From an uncultured Algimonas sp. (GTDB lineage Bacteria; Pseudomonadota; Alphaproteobacteria; Caulobacterales; Maricaulaceae), in the NCBI RefSeq assembly GCF_947498175.1, contig NZ_CANMJB010000005.1, forward strand, positions 62,001 to 126,000: a DNA stretch of 64,000 nt, in the 5' to 3' direction. The position numbers were made by a program, and so were the translations under genes. Below, in pieces: positions 34,952 through 49,150 of the stretch (its first letter is position 1; each line of letters opens with the position of its first letter). Under the pieces are notes generated by a model. The model made no database searches, was not told the origin of the DNA, and worked only from the letters and a program-made list of their open reading frames with translations.

Positions 34952-35527
34952 CTAGGGCAACGCCTGGACGGTCGCGGCGGCGGCTTCCGCCTCCTCCGGC
35001 TGGTCCTCGGCGACGAAGAAGGTATAGCTCAGCACTACGTCGCGCACATCGTCATGGCGCTCGCTTCCATCCATTTCCGGATCAACGAAAAACAGCACCG
35101 GCATGGTCATTTCCTCACCCGGCTGCAGTGTCTGATCGGTAAAGCAGAAGCACTCCGTCTTGACGAACCAAGGCGCGGCCTTGACCGGCGTGACATTGAA
35201 AGTGGCCACGCCCGTCACGGGACGGTCGGACATGTTCTTGGCCGTGTAGAAGGCCAGGCCCGTCTGGCCCAGCTTGACCTCCATGGAGCGCTGCACGGGC
35301 TCGAACTTCCACGGCAGGTCGGGACTGACATTGGTGTCGAAATTCACCGTCACCGAGCGGTCCAGCACCACGGACAGATTGTCTTCGTTCATGGCCAGCA
35401 CGGGCGTGCCGCCGAAACCGGTAATACGGCAGAATGTGTCGTAGAGCGTCTTGGAGAAGAAGCCGAGCGACAGCATGCCGATGGCGATCGTCGCGAGCAG
35501 AATCTTGGTCTTGATGTTCCGTGTCAT
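34952..35527 (-). CDS. ctaG: Cytochrome oxidase copper-assembly protein CtaG (Cox11)
   Basis: Inserts copper into the CuB site of oxidase subunit I. The 191-residue protein has one N-terminal membrane helix (IKTKILLATIAIGMLSLGFF), then the periplasmic domain with LYDTFCRITGFGGTP and the copper-binding ECFCFT motif, ending FFVDPEMDGSERHDDVRDVVLSYTFF in shorter conserved pieces. Start at 35527 (MTRNIK) after a GAAAC-rich leader. Position between the small membrane gene and ctaE is standard. Confidence 0.95.
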   Translation of the reverse strand: MTRNIKTKILLATIAIGMLSLGFFSKTLYDTFCRITGFGGTPVLAMNEDNLSVVLDRSVTVNFDTNVSPDLPWKFEPVQRSMEVKLGQTGLAFYTAKNMSDRPVTGVATFNVTPVKAAPWFVKTECFCFTDQTLQPGEEMTMPVLFFVDPEMDGSERHDDVRDVVLSYTFFVAEDQPEEAEAAAATVQALP

Positions 35528-35547
35528 CTCTTGGGTCGTTTCCTTTT

Positions 35548-35700
35548 TCAAACGGGGCTTCGCATGACGACGGAGGCTGCGACCAGCACCATGAAGCCGA
35601 CCAATCCCACGGCGATGGCGATGTTGCGTAACGTGCGGGCGCGGATCTCCTCGCGTGACGGTTCGGCGAAATCCTTCGGGCTGTTCCTGTATTCGGGCAT
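35548..35700 (-). CDS. Small single-span protein of the oxidase operon (CoxF-like position)
   Basis: A 50-residue protein, shorter than usual gene-calling limits: MPEYRNSPKDFAEPSREEIR, a basic stretch, and one membrane helix (NIAIAVGLVGFMVLVAASVV) with a short tail. It lies between ctaB and ctaG with 5 and 20 bases of spacing, the position in which many alphaproteobacteria encode a small membrane protein called CoxF. Identification rests on position and topology. Confidence 0.75.
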   Translation of the reverse strand: MPEYRNSPKDFAEPSREEIRARTLRNIAIAVGLVGFMVLVAASVVMRSPV

Positions 35701-35705
35701 GGTCC

Positions 35706-36749
35706 TCAGGCTCCCATGACAAGCAGGTGATCGACCGTCAGCATGCCGAATATGGCGAACAGATACAGGATCGAATAGGCGAAAAGGTTGCGCGCCGCTT
35801 GGTTGCCGCTTCGCACCGCATATAACGCACCCGCATCCGCATCGGAAGGCTTGTCCCCTGCTTGTGACCGGAAGACCCGCCAAGCCAAGCCGACGAAAAC
35901 GGCGCCCAGGCCGACGGCCGCGACGCCGTAGAGCGTCCCGCCCAATCCCGTCCACCACGGCAGCAGCGTCAGGCCGAACAATAGCAGGCTGTAGACCAGG
36001 ATTTCCGTGCGCGTACGCGCCGCCCCCTTGACGTTGGGCATCATCGGAATGCCGACCCGGCCGTAATCTGTCTGCTTGTAGAGAGCGAGCGCCCAGAAAT
36101 GCGGCGGTGTCCAGAAGAAGATGATGAGGAACAGGAGGGCGCTGTCCAGCGTCACCGTCCCCGTGACGGCCGCATAGGCGACCATGGGCGGGAACGCCCC
36201 GGCCGCCCCGCCGATGACGATATTCTGCGGCGTGCTGCGTTTCAGCCACATGGTATAGATGACCAGATAGAAGAAGATGGTGAAGGCCAGCAGCGCCGCC
36301 GCGACCCCGTTGGTCGCCACGAGCAGCAGCCAGACGGCCGCGCCTGACATGACCATGCCGAAACCCAGCGCCGCACGCGGTGGCAGTACGCCCTTGGGAA
36401 TGGGCCGCTGCGACGTGCGGGCCATCGCCCCATCGATATCGGCGTCGTACCACATGTTGAGCGCACCGGACGCCCCCGCGCCGAGCGCGATGCAGAAAAT
36501 GGCGATCAGGGCGGAGCCCCAACCGATCGAAACGGACAGCGAACCAGGCGCGAGCAGCAGACCGCAAATGGCGGTGAACACGACCAGGCTCATCACGCGC
36601 GGTTTCATCAAGGCGAAATAGTCGCCCGGCCCGGCCGTCGAGAGGCCCGCGCCTGCCGGCTTTGCGCTGCCCGGAAGGGCAGATGTTGAAAAGGCCGCGG
36701 TCGTATCCGACGCGGCCCCTTCGGTGTTATGAGCGGATGTAGAGCTCAC
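35706..36749 (-). CDS. ctaB: Heme o synthase (protoheme IX farnesyltransferase)
   Basis: A UbiA-type prenyltransferase adding farnesyl to heme b. The core begins [20 protein letters not shown] and carries the first Asp-rich motif [20 protein letters not shown] and the second region [20 protein letters not shown]. Nine membrane helices are expected. The start is uncertain: the GTG at 36749 is taken because it does not overlap ctaD; the ATG at 36785 would overlap it by 29 bases. The first ~40 residues are low-complexity Ser/Ala/Thr. Confidence 0.94.
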   Translation of the reverse strand: MSSTSAHNTEGAASDTTAAFSTSALPGSAKPAGAGLSTAGPGDYFALMKPRVMSLVVFTAICGLLLAPGSLSVSIGWGSALIAIFCIALGAGASGALNMWYDADIDGAMARTSQRPIPKGVLPPRAALGFGMVMSGAAVWLLLVATNGVAAALLAFTIFFYLVIYTMWLKRSTPQNIVIGGAAGAFPPMVAYAAVTGTVTLDSALLFLIIFFWTPPHFWALALYKQTDYGRVGIPMMPNVKGAARTRTEILVYSLLLFGLTLLPWWTGLGGTLYGVAAVGLGAVFVGLAWRVFRSQAGDKPSDADAGALYAVRSGNQAARNLFAYSILYLFAIFGMLTVDHLLVMGA

Positions 36750-36756
36750 CGGACCG

Positions 36757-38475
<1,719 letters not shown>

Positions 38476-39351
38476 CTAATCGTTGGCCGACACGACGGCG
38501 CCGCCGCCATCGTTCAACTGCGCGAATTTGTCTTCCGGCTCGCCGCCCGCGGCGATGAAGCGGGCGAACTCCGCCTTGCTCACCGCCTTGACCTCGATCG
38601 GCATGTAATAGTGGCGGACACCGCAGATCTCCGAGCACTGGCCGTAATAGGTGCCTTCCTCGAAGACTTCGAACCAGGTCTCGTTGATGATGCCCGGCAC
38701 GGCATCCATCTTGACGCCGAAGCTCGGCACGGCCCAGCTGTGCATGTTGTTCACGCTCGTCACCAGGACTTTGACCTTTGTACCGACGGGAACGACCAGC
38801 GGCGCGTCGGTCGCCAGCAGGTAGGGCTGACCGACTTCGCGCGCCTGCGTCTCGTCGAGCGGATTGGACACCCATTCCTCGACGTTTTCGTACTCCGGAT
38901 AGGAATAAAGCCAGTTCCACGTATTGCCGACGACCTTCACCGTCATTTCCGTTTCGGGCAGCCGGTCCTGCTTGTAGAGCAGGTTCATGGACGGAATGGC
39001 GATGATGACCAGCAGGATCACCGGCACGACCGTCCAGACGATCTCGATCAGCGTGTTGTGCGAGGTCTTGGACGGCACAGGGTTCTTGCTCTCGCGGAAG
39101 CGGATCAGGATGTAGGCCATCAGCAAGAACACGAACAGCACGATCGCCGTGATGATGATCTGGACGAGGTTGTGCACCACGATCAGCTCTTCCATCACCG
39201 GCGTGGCGGCGTCCTGCAGGAACCAGCCCTTGGGCTCGGGTCCGAATTCGTTCAGGCCGCTCGGCGCGTCCTGGGCAAAAGCGGCAACGCCGGACAACGC
39301 GGCGACGAGGCCGGCTCCGATCGTGCTCGACATGGCGTTCAGCGCGCGCAT
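38476..39351 (-). CDS. ctaC: Cytochrome c oxidase subunit II
   Basis: A 291-residue CuA subunit. It has a signal peptide (IGAGLVAALSGVAAFAQDAP), two membrane helices (LVQIIITAIVLFVFLLMAYI; EIVWTVVPVILLVIIAIPSM) and the periplasmic cupredoxin domain. CuA ligands are visible as HSWAVPSFGVKMD and GQCSEICGVRHYYMPI. An aromatic electron-entry patch, WNWLYSYPE, is present. First gene of the oxidase operon and divergent from tldD, a conserved alphaproteobacterial arrangement. Confidence 0.96.
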   Translation of the reverse strand: MRALNAMSSTIGAGLVAALSGVAAFAQDAPSGLNEFGPEPKGWFLQDAATPVMEELIVVHNLVQIIITAIVLFVFLLMAYILIRFRESKNPVPSKTSHNTLIEIVWTVVPVILLVIIAIPSMNLLYKQDRLPETEMTVKVVGNTWNWLYSYPEYENVEEWVSNPLDETQAREVGQPYLLATDAPLVVPVGTKVKVLVTSVNNMHSWAVPSFGVKMDAVPGIINETWFEVFEEGTYYGQCSEICGVRHYYMPIEVKAVSKAEFARFIAAGGEPEDKFAQLNDGGGAVVSAND

Positions 39352-39602
39352 GAAAATCCTCTTAAACTGCTGGGGGACGGTCGTTCCGATCGCCCGAGTG
39401 CCTATATAGCCATGACATGCGGCCGATCCGATGGTCCGTTTGGACGCGGATTGTCGCAGAGGGTCCTGGCCCTTTGGGCGGCTCTTATCGCGGCTTGTTG
39501 CCGGATGGAACCCCTGATACCGCCCATGGCCCGACCGGTCCGCATGCAGCGGGCCGAAAAGCCCGGCCGTCTCATGCGGTCAGACGCGCGAGAAGGACTT
39601 GA

Positions 39603-41015
39603 ATGGCCGATTTCATCTTCGACGACAGCGATCTGGACGCGTCCGCCGCCCACCGTCTGCTGGACGCGACGCTGCGCGGCGCCGATGACGGCGAGCTGTT
39701 CGTGGAGCGTTCGGCCTCCGAGGCCCTGTCCTTCGACGACGGACGGCTGAAGACGGCCAGCTTCGATACGTCGCGGGGATTCGGCCTGCGCTGCGTGGCG
39801 GGCGAAGCGAGCGGTTTTGCGCAATCGACCGAACTGTCGCCTGCCTCGCTGCGGCGCGCGTCGGATGCCGTGCAGCTGGTCAAGCTCGGCCATGACGGCG
39901 TGATGAGCGAGCTGCCGCGGCGCACCAACAGGGCGCTTTATCCCGACATCGATCCCACCGAAGATCCCGGTTTCGCCGACAAGGTCGGGCTGCTGCAGCA
40001 GATCGACGGTTTCGTGCGCGCGCTCGATCCCGAAGTGGTGCAGGTCACGGTCACGCTGGCGGGATCGCGCCGGGCCATTGCCATTCTGAAACAGGACGGC
40101 GCGCGCATCAACGATGTCCGCCCGCTGGTGCGCCTGAACATCATGGTCGTGGCCGAGCGCAAGGGCCGACGCGAATCGGGCTATGTCGGCCTGGGCGGCC
40201 GACGCCCCTATGACGAAATCATCCAGCCCGAAACCTGGCAGCCCATGGCGCGTGAGGCGCTGCGCCAGGCCCAGGTGAATCTGGAGAGCGTGGACGCGCC
40301 CGCCGGCGTGTTCGACGTGGTGCTCGGTCCCGGCTGGCCGGGCGTGCTGCTGCACGAGGCGATGGGCCACGGGCTGGAAGGCGATTTCATCCGCAAGGGT
40401 ACGAGCGCGTTCGCCGGACGGATGGGCGACCAGGTCGCGAGCCCTGGCGTGACCATCGTCGACGACGGCACCCTGCCCGGGATGCGCGGATCGCTGACGG
40501 TCGACGATGAAGGCACGCCGACGGACCGCACTGTCCTCATCGAGGACGGCAAGCTGGTCGGGTTCATGCAGGACCGCCTCAATGCCCGGCTGATGGGCGT
40601 CACGACGACCGGAAACGGCCGGCGCGAGTCCTTCGCCCACGCCCCCATGCCGCGCATGACCAACACCTTCATGCTGGGCGGCGACGTGCCGCAAGGACAG
40701 ATGCTCGCCGAGCTGGAGGACGGCATCTACGCCTCGAATTTCGGCGGCGGGCAGGTCGACATTACGTCGGGCAAATTCGTCTTCCAATGCACGGAAGCCT
40801 ACCGCGTGCGGAACGGGCGCATCGATGAACCCCTCAAAGGCGTCACCCTGATCGGCGACGGGCCGAAGGTGCTAGGCCAGATCCGCCATGTCGGCGACGA
40901 TCTGGAACTCGATCCCGGCATCGGCGTGTGCGGCAAGGCCGGACAGGGCGTCCCCGTCGGCGTGGGGCAGCCGAGCCTCTATGTCGAGCAGCTCACGGTG
41001 GGCGGGACGGCGTAG
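39603..41015 (+). CDS. tldD: Metalloprotease TldD
   Basis: A 470-residue cytoplasmic Zn protease that with TldE (PmbA) trims unfolded peptides and natural-product or toxin precursors. The N-terminal domain has RSASEALSFDDGRLKTASFD and GFGLRCVAGEASGFA; the zinc site is HEAMGHGLEGDF; the C-terminal metal region contains SGKFVFQCTEAYRVRNG and LIGDGPKVLGQIRHVG. Length and order are normal. No tldE partner is in the window. Confidence 0.96.
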   Translation: MADFIFDDSDLDASAAHRLLDATLRGADDGELFVERSASEALSFDDGRLKTASFDTSRGFGLRCVAGEASGFAQSTELSPASLRRASDAVQLVKLGHDGVMSELPRRTNRALYPDIDPTEDPGFADKVGLLQQIDGFVRALDPEVVQVTVTLAGSRRAIAILKQDGARINDVRPLVRLNIMVVAERKGRRESGYVGLGGRRPYDEIIQPETWQPMAREALRQAQVNLESVDAPAGVFDVVLGPGWPGVLLHEAMGHGLEGDFIRKGTSAFAGRMGDQVASPGVTIVDDGTLPGMRGSLTVDDEGTPTDRTVLIEDGKLVGFMQDRLNARLMGVTTTGNGRRESFAHAPMPRMTNTFMLGGDVPQGQMLAELEDGIYASNFGGGQVDITSGKFVFQCTEAYRVRNGRIDEPLKGVTLIGDGPKVLGQIRHVGDDLELDPGIGVCGKAGQGVPVGVGQPSLYVEQLTVGGTA

Positions 41016-41214
41016 GACCGATACTGGCCGCACAGGTTTGCGTCCCGCGTGCGGGTCTAAGATTGCCGGCGGCAATCGTCGCAAACCTCGTCGGTACGAC
41101 GTTCGTCCCCAAGGATGAAAGGGTTGCCCTCGGCACCTCTCCAGCCCCTCGTCCTTTACCCGATATAACCATCCCTGGCGATAAGTGCCGGGAACGAACT
41201 TGTTCCAGGGCCGA

Positions 41215-41876
41215 TTAGTCGCTCAGACCGAATTCGGCCCGGAAATCTCGCTCCGGTCCCAATTCCGTCGCTGGCCGCGCAAGCGCGTAGGTCAGCCTGT
41301 CGCCGTCCAGCGTGAACGTCCACACATTGGTGTTGGACACCGGGATGGCGTTTTCGGTGAAATTGGCCTTGGTCTGGGCATCGGCCGGAAAGGACTGCCG
41401 CATCTCCGTTCCGCCGGGCTGCGCCAGTCCGCCATATTGCGTCACCGCCGAGGGCGAACCGTCCGGCTCGACATGTTCGTGCCGGAAGAGAAGCCCGTCA
41501 CCCGTCAGGCTCAACACCCAGGTTCGGGACTCGTCGTCGCCGACTGCAAGCGGCATGCGGATGACGTCGTCGGTGCAGGCGACGGGGCCGACGACCAGCC
41601 TCTGCCCAATCCAGTCCGCATCCACGGCCTGGTCGCTGATAACGCGGCCTTCGACCGTGCGGTCGCAGAGGGACTGCATGTTGGTGAAGAAAGCGACGTC
41701 ATCGGCGTCGGTCGTCGGCGTGTCGCTACAGGCGGACAAGAATAGCAGGGGCACCAAAGCACTCGCTGCCGCTCGGGCGCTTCGCGCCGCGACAAAAGAA
41801 CATCGTGCTCGCTGCGCTGCGCGCGTTGCCCTTTTGCCGGTGGGAGAGCGCAATGGCGAGAGTAAAGCTGTGACCA

Positions 41877-41877
<1 letters not shown>
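41215..41877 (-). CDS. Putative lipoprotein coupled to gyrB
   Basis: About 220 residues with a lipobox-like LFLSAC at residues ~45-50 and a globular C-terminal domain (FFTNMQSLCDRTVEGRVIS, later VWTFTLDGDRLTYALARPA). The ATG at 41877 overlaps the gyrB stop (TGATG); a GTG one codon earlier is possible. The segment before the hydrophobic core is unusually long and Arg/Ala-rich (RATRAAQRARCSFVAARSAR). Its DNA contains a small palindrome (41776-41788) and resembles a repeat near 10971-11011, so a repeat may have inserted in the signal region. No family recognised. Confidence 0.65.
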
Positions 41878-45347
<3,470 letters not shown>

Positions 45348-45482
45348 GTCCCCCTCCGACCGCGCTGATGCGCGCCCACCTCCCCCTCGCGGGGGAGAAA
45401 CGGAAGCGAGAAGCCAGCCCGACCCTGAGTTCCTTCCCCGCAAGGGGGAGGTGCCGAACGTAGTGAGGCGGAGGGGGGGGAC
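45348..45482. repeat. 135-bp nested palindromic intergenic repeat
   Basis: The ends pair as GTCCCCCTCCG (45348-45358) with CGGAG...GGGAC (45469-45482). Inside, CACCTCCCCCT (45377-45387) pairs with AGGGGGAGGTG (45443-45453), and each arm has its own C-rich/G-rich hairpin. CACCTCCCCC-type palindromic elements of this kind are scattered between genes in many alphaproteobacteria (general knowledge). It carries no gene. Confidence 0.75.
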
Positions 45483-45490
45483 ATAAACCA

Positions 45491-45514
45491 AGAAGCCCGC
45501 CTCAGGCGGACGCT
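45491..45514 (-). terminator. Likely rho-independent terminator of the MFS gene
   Basis: A CCGCCT-C-AGGCGG palindrome with flanking AAGC/GCTT pairing, seven bases beyond the stop of the MFS gene on the minus strand, followed by a T-rich tail (TTCTTGGTTT). Confidence 0.5.
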
Positions 45515-45520
45515 TTTCCC

Positions 45521-46768
45521 TTACCGGTCCGGCGCTTCGTCCAGCCGGCGGATCGCGGCGAGGCGCGGGAAGGTGCGCCGGACCAGGGCGGCGACGCCGA
45601 CGGCCGCGATGCCGCCCGCCGTCACGGTGAACACGGCGCCCCAGACGGCCGCCATCATCCCGGCGCGGAATTCGCCCAGTTCGTTGGAGGCGCCGATGAA
45701 AATGCCGTTGACGGCGTTGACGCGGCCCCTCACCTCGTCGGGGGTCCAGAGCTGCAGGATGATCTCGCGGATGTAGACGCTGACCATGTCGAACGCGCCG
45801 ACCGCCATCAGGGCGGCGATGGACAGCCAAGGCAGGGTCGAGATGCCGAACACGGCCGTGGCCGCGCCGAACAGCGCGACCGTGACGATCAGGATCGTTC
45901 CGGCGTGGTTGCGGACCGGAAATCGCGTCAGGATCAGCAGCATGACGATCGCGCCGATGCCCGGGGCGGCGCGCAGCAGGCCCAGACCCTGCGGACCCAG
46001 CTCCAATATGTCGCGGGCGTAGATCGGCATCAGGGCGACCGCTCCGCCGAGCAGCACGGCGAACAGGTCGAGGCTGATCGCGCCGAGCACGACCTTTTCG
46101 CGCCAGACGTAGGAAAAACCGCCTAGCAGGACCGACAGCGAGGTCGGCTCCGTCTCGATGCGTTGGGGCGGCCGGGCGATGGAAAAGATGAGCAGCCCCG
46201 CAATGAGCAGCAGCGCCACCGCCGTGCCGTAGGCCGTCCCGGCCGAGATGCCGTAGATCAGCCCGCCAGCGGCCGGTCCGGCGATATGGGCGAGCTGCCA
46301 GCTGGCCGTGTTCCAGCCGACGGCGTTGGGAAAATCCTCTCTGGGCACAAGATTGACGGCGAGGCTGCTGGCCGCAGGCGTGTAGAAGGCGCGAGCGATG
46401 CCGAAGACCGTCAGCGTGCTCAGCACGAGCACGGGATCGAAATTGCGCGTCAGCGCCAAGCTCAGGATGACGATCGCGCAGAGCATTTCCAGCCAGATCG
46501 CGCTGCCCATGATGAAACGCCGCCCGATCCGGTCGGACGCCAGCCCCGCCGGGATGACCAGCACGATTGCGGGCAGGAACTGCACGAGCCCGATCAGGCC
46601 CAGCAGGAAGGCGCTGCCCGTCTCGTCATAGATCTGCCAGCCGATGGCGGTCGCCAGGATCTGCACCGCCGTGGCGGACAGAAAGCGCGCGGTGAAATAG
46701 CGCGCATACGAACTATGCCGGAAGGCGGCGAACTGATCGTCCGGAGAGTCGGGAGGCGCGGCGGGCAT
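45521..46768 (-). CDS. MFS transporter (EntS/DHA3-like)
   Basis: A 415-residue twelve-helix transporter. The N-terminus has FRHSSYARYFTARFLSATAV, the loop 2-3 motif GLASDRIGRRFIMG and a long central region; the C-terminal half contains MVSVYIREIILQLWTPDEVR and GRVNAVNGIFIGASNELGEF. These are features of the EntS-like (DHA3) drug/siderophore exporter branch. No siderophore genes are nearby, so the substrate is open. It ends in a charged tail. Confidence 0.88.
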   Translation of the reverse strand: MPAAPPDSPDDQFAAFRHSSYARYFTARFLSATAVQILATAIGWQIYDETGSAFLLGLIGLVQFLPAIVLVIPAGLASDRIGRRFIMGSAIWLEMLCAIVILSLALTRNFDPVLVLSTLTVFGIARAFYTPAASSLAVNLVPREDFPNAVGWNTASWQLAHIAGPAAGGLIYGISAGTAYGTAVALLLIAGLLIFSIARPPQRIETEPTSLSVLLGGFSYVWREKVVLGAISLDLFAVLLGGAVALMPIYARDILELGPQGLGLLRAAPGIGAIVMLLILTRFPVRNHAGTILIVTVALFGAATAVFGISTLPWLSIAALMAVGAFDMVSVYIREIILQLWTPDEVRGRVNAVNGIFIGASNELGEFRAGMMAAVWGAVFTVTAGGIAAVGVAALVRRTFPRLAAIRRLDEAPDR

Positions 46769-46814
46769 GGCGCGGTTTAGGCGCAGCCGGGCCGGGATGC
46801 GAGGGGAGAAAACA

Positions 46815-46838
46815 AAAAGCGCCCCGGACGGGGCGCTT
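46815..46838 (-). terminator. Rho-independent terminator after the methyltransferase gene
   Basis: Perfect 10-bp stem AAAGCGCCCC / GGGGCGCTTT with a 4-nt loop. On the minus strand it is followed by TTTGTTTTC. It lies about 100 bp beyond the stop of the lipoprotein methyltransferase. Confidence 0.75.
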
Positions 46839-46937
46839 TCAACGACGAGGGAAAAACCCCGTTTTTCCTATATCCTCATCCCGGACTCGACCCGGCACGA
46901 GGGGTGGCGGGATCCGAAAGGCCCGGATCCGGCCGTC

Positions 46938-47933
46938 CTATCCGGCTTTCCGGAAAAGCAAAGTCATCCGGTTGCTCTCGCCGATCTCTTCCATCTCGGC
47001 GCGCAGCTCGGCATTGTCGTCGGATGTGCCGAGGCGCGGCGGCAGGCGCCAGACCGCGTCGTCCGTGGTCGGCATGTCGCGCGGGTTGGCGTTGATGTCG
47101 GACTCGCCGACCAGTTCGAACCCGGCTGCCTCGAACGCGGCCACCACGTCGGCCTGGCGCAGATAGCCGGCGCTGCCGTCGGCCCAGGCCGCGTCCGCAT
47201 CGTCGGGCGCGCCGTGCTGGACGACACCGACCATGCCGCCGGGTTTCAGGCTGCCGTGCACGGTGGCCAGCGCGTCGGCCATGTAATTGCCGGAGGCATC
47301 GAACCGGGCCAGATTGTGCAGGGCGCGGATGAACAGGAAGGCGTCGAGGGAGCCGTCCTGCGGCAGGGTCGCGAAGGTGTAGGCGTCGATGTCGGCGTCA
47401 TTGTCGGTCCAGCCGCGCGCATCCGCGACCCAGGTTTCGGGCCAGCTCTCCTTGGAGGCGACGAAGTCATCGTCGCCGAAGTCGAACTCGCTCCACATCG
47501 GAATGGCGTAATCCACGCCCACAAGACGGCCGTCATCGCCCAGATAGTCCAGCAGGATCCTGGAATACCAGCCGCCGCCCGGCAGAGCCTCGCCGACCGC
47601 CATGCCCGGCGCGATGCCGAAGAATTCCAGCGTCTCGCCCGGATTGCGCGCGTCGTACCGGGCTTTCGCACTATCGTCCTGCGCGGCCAGCACGGCGTCC
47701 AACGCATCCGCATCGAACGTCATGTCGGCGTCCCCGGCCAAGTCGCCGCGCATGTTGGCGTCTGCGTCCGCTTCCACGACGTCGGCGCGGTCCGTGTCGA
47801 TGTCCACGCTGGCTTCGGCACCGATCACGTCCTGTTCCGTGTCGGGGTTGGGCACACTTTCGTCATCGACGGAACAGGCCGAAAGGGCGAGCGCCGCGGC
47901 GGAGGCGGTGAGGATCAGAGAACGAAGGGTCAT
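46938..47933 (-). CDS. Lipoprotein with a class I methyltransferase fold (COG4798-like)
   Basis: A 331-residue product beginning MTLRSLILTASAAALALSACS, a lipoprotein signal (LSAC). An Asp-rich linker of about 70 residues (VDIDTDRADVVEADADANM and following) precedes a Rossmann methyltransferase-like domain: GETLEFFGIAPGMAVGEALP, GGGWYSRILLDYLGDDGRLV, GVDYA, and ALATVHGSLKPGGMVGVVQH. This matches COG4798 predicted methyltransferases, which typically carry a secretion signal. SAM is not available outside the cytoplasm, so the reaction, if any, is unclear. Start at 47933, after GAGTG-rich leader. Confidence 0.8.
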   Translation of the reverse strand: MTLRSLILTASAAALALSACSVDDESVPNPDTEQDVIGAEASVDIDTDRADVVEADADANMRGDLAGDADMTFDADALDAVLAAQDDSAKARYDARNPGETLEFFGIAPGMAVGEALPGGGWYSRILLDYLGDDGRLVGVDYAIPMWSEFDFGDDDFVASKESWPETWVADARGWTDNDADIDAYTFATLPQDGSLDAFLFIRALHNLARFDASGNYMADALATVHGSLKPGGMVGVVQHGAPDDADAAWADGSAGYLRQADVVAAFEAAGFELVGESDINANPRDMPTTDDAVWRLPPRLGTSDDNAELRAEMEEIGESNRMTLLFRKAG

Positions 47934-47977
47934 GGGAAATTCCTTGAGTGAAAGGCGGGTGGGTGAAGGGGTCGGGG

Positions 47978-48952
47978 TTATCGATAGGCTTCGGGGGAAC
48001 GGACCTCGTGGAACTGGCCGTATTTGCGGAACCGCTCCATATAGTCGGGAACGATGGCCTCGATCGTGTCGGGCGTGATGTCCAGCGCTTCGAACCCGGG
48101 GTGATCGCCCGACGCGACATTGTCGACTTTCAGATTCTCGACCTGGTCGCGCGTCAGGAACGGCTCGACAAAAGGCAGTGCACCGGAGAGTTCGCCCGCA
48201 AACCCCATCGGCCCGGTGGCGAACCAAGGCACGGGCAGCAGCAGGCGGCGGCGGTCGATCGTGTCGAGCGTGAACCGCATCAACTCGGCGAAGCTGTAAG
48301 TGCGCGGTCCCGCCAGCTCATAGGTCGCGCCGGTCGTGCCGCGGCGGATCACGGTCGCCACGGCCTGGGCCACGTCGCCGACGAAGGCGGGCTGGAATTT
48401 CGTCGCCCCGCCGCCGATCAGCGGCAGGACCGGCGACCGAAGCGCCAGCGCCGCAAACCGCGTGAAAAAGCCGTCGCCTTCGCCGAAGATGATGGAGGGA
48501 CGCAGGATATCGGCGCTCGGCACGTGGGCGCGGATGCGGCCCTCGCCCTCGCCCTTGGTGCGGGCATAGTCGGACCGGGCGTCCACATCGGCTCCGATGG
48601 CCGAGACATGCGCCAGATTGGCGATGCCGCGCACCGCGCAGGTGCGGGCGATCGTATCGGCCCCATCCACATGCAGCGCTTCGAAGGTCTGCCGTCCGGA
48701 TTCGAACAGGAGCGCGACCAGGTTCACGCAGGCATCCGCCCCGTCCAGCGCCGCGTCGACGGAATCCGGGAAGCGCAGATTGGCCTGCATCAGCTGCACC
48801 TGGCCGACATCGCCCGGCACACGCAATTCGTGGCCCAGATGCGGGCGGCGCATGGCGACGCGCACGCGCCAGCCGTCGCGCACCAGCGCGCGGACGACCT
48901 GCTTTCCGACGAAACCGGAGCCACCGAAGACGGTAACGAGACCATGATGCAT
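47978..48952 (-). CDS. NAD(P)-binding protein, NDUFA9-like (complex I accessory type)
   Basis: A 324-residue atypical SDR: VTVFGGSGFVGKQVVRALVR cofactor loop, NLRFPDSVDAALDGADACVN, HVSAIGADVDARSDYARTKG, with YARTK as catalytic Tyr/Lys, and FGEGDGFFTRFAALA. This is the bacterial counterpart of the complex I NDUFA9 subunit and is common as a single gene in alphaproteobacteria. It may bind NADPH and ubiquinone-related intermediates. It lies 44 bp upstream of the lipoprotein methyltransferase and may share its transcript. Confidence 0.9.
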   Translation of the reverse strand: MHHGLVTVFGGSGFVGKQVVRALVRDGWRVRVAMRRPHLGHELRVPGDVGQVQLMQANLRFPDSVDAALDGADACVNLVALLFESGRQTFEALHVDGADTIARTCAVRGIANLAHVSAIGADVDARSDYARTKGEGEGRIRAHVPSADILRPSIIFGEGDGFFTRFAALALRSPVLPLIGGGATKFQPAFVGDVAQAVATVIRRGTTGATYELAGPRTYSFAELMRFTLDTIDRRRLLLPVPWFATGPMGFAGELSGALPFVEPFLTRDQVENLKVDNVASGDHPGFEALDITPDTIEAIVPDYMERFRKYGQFHEVRSPEAYR

Positions 48953-49150
48953 GGCAATGAAAGTCCTTATGCAATGTCGCGCGCGTGTAGCCCGGCGAAC
49001 CGCCCCTGTCCATCGGGCGGCGTGTCACGGTCATGGGACACCCGACATCACGAAAAGCAGATCACCAGACAAGATATCGTTGCTGGATTCAACTCCGGTC
49101 TTCGTGTATGTTTCAGTTGCGTAAAAGACTGGATGACCCGGGTTTAATGG

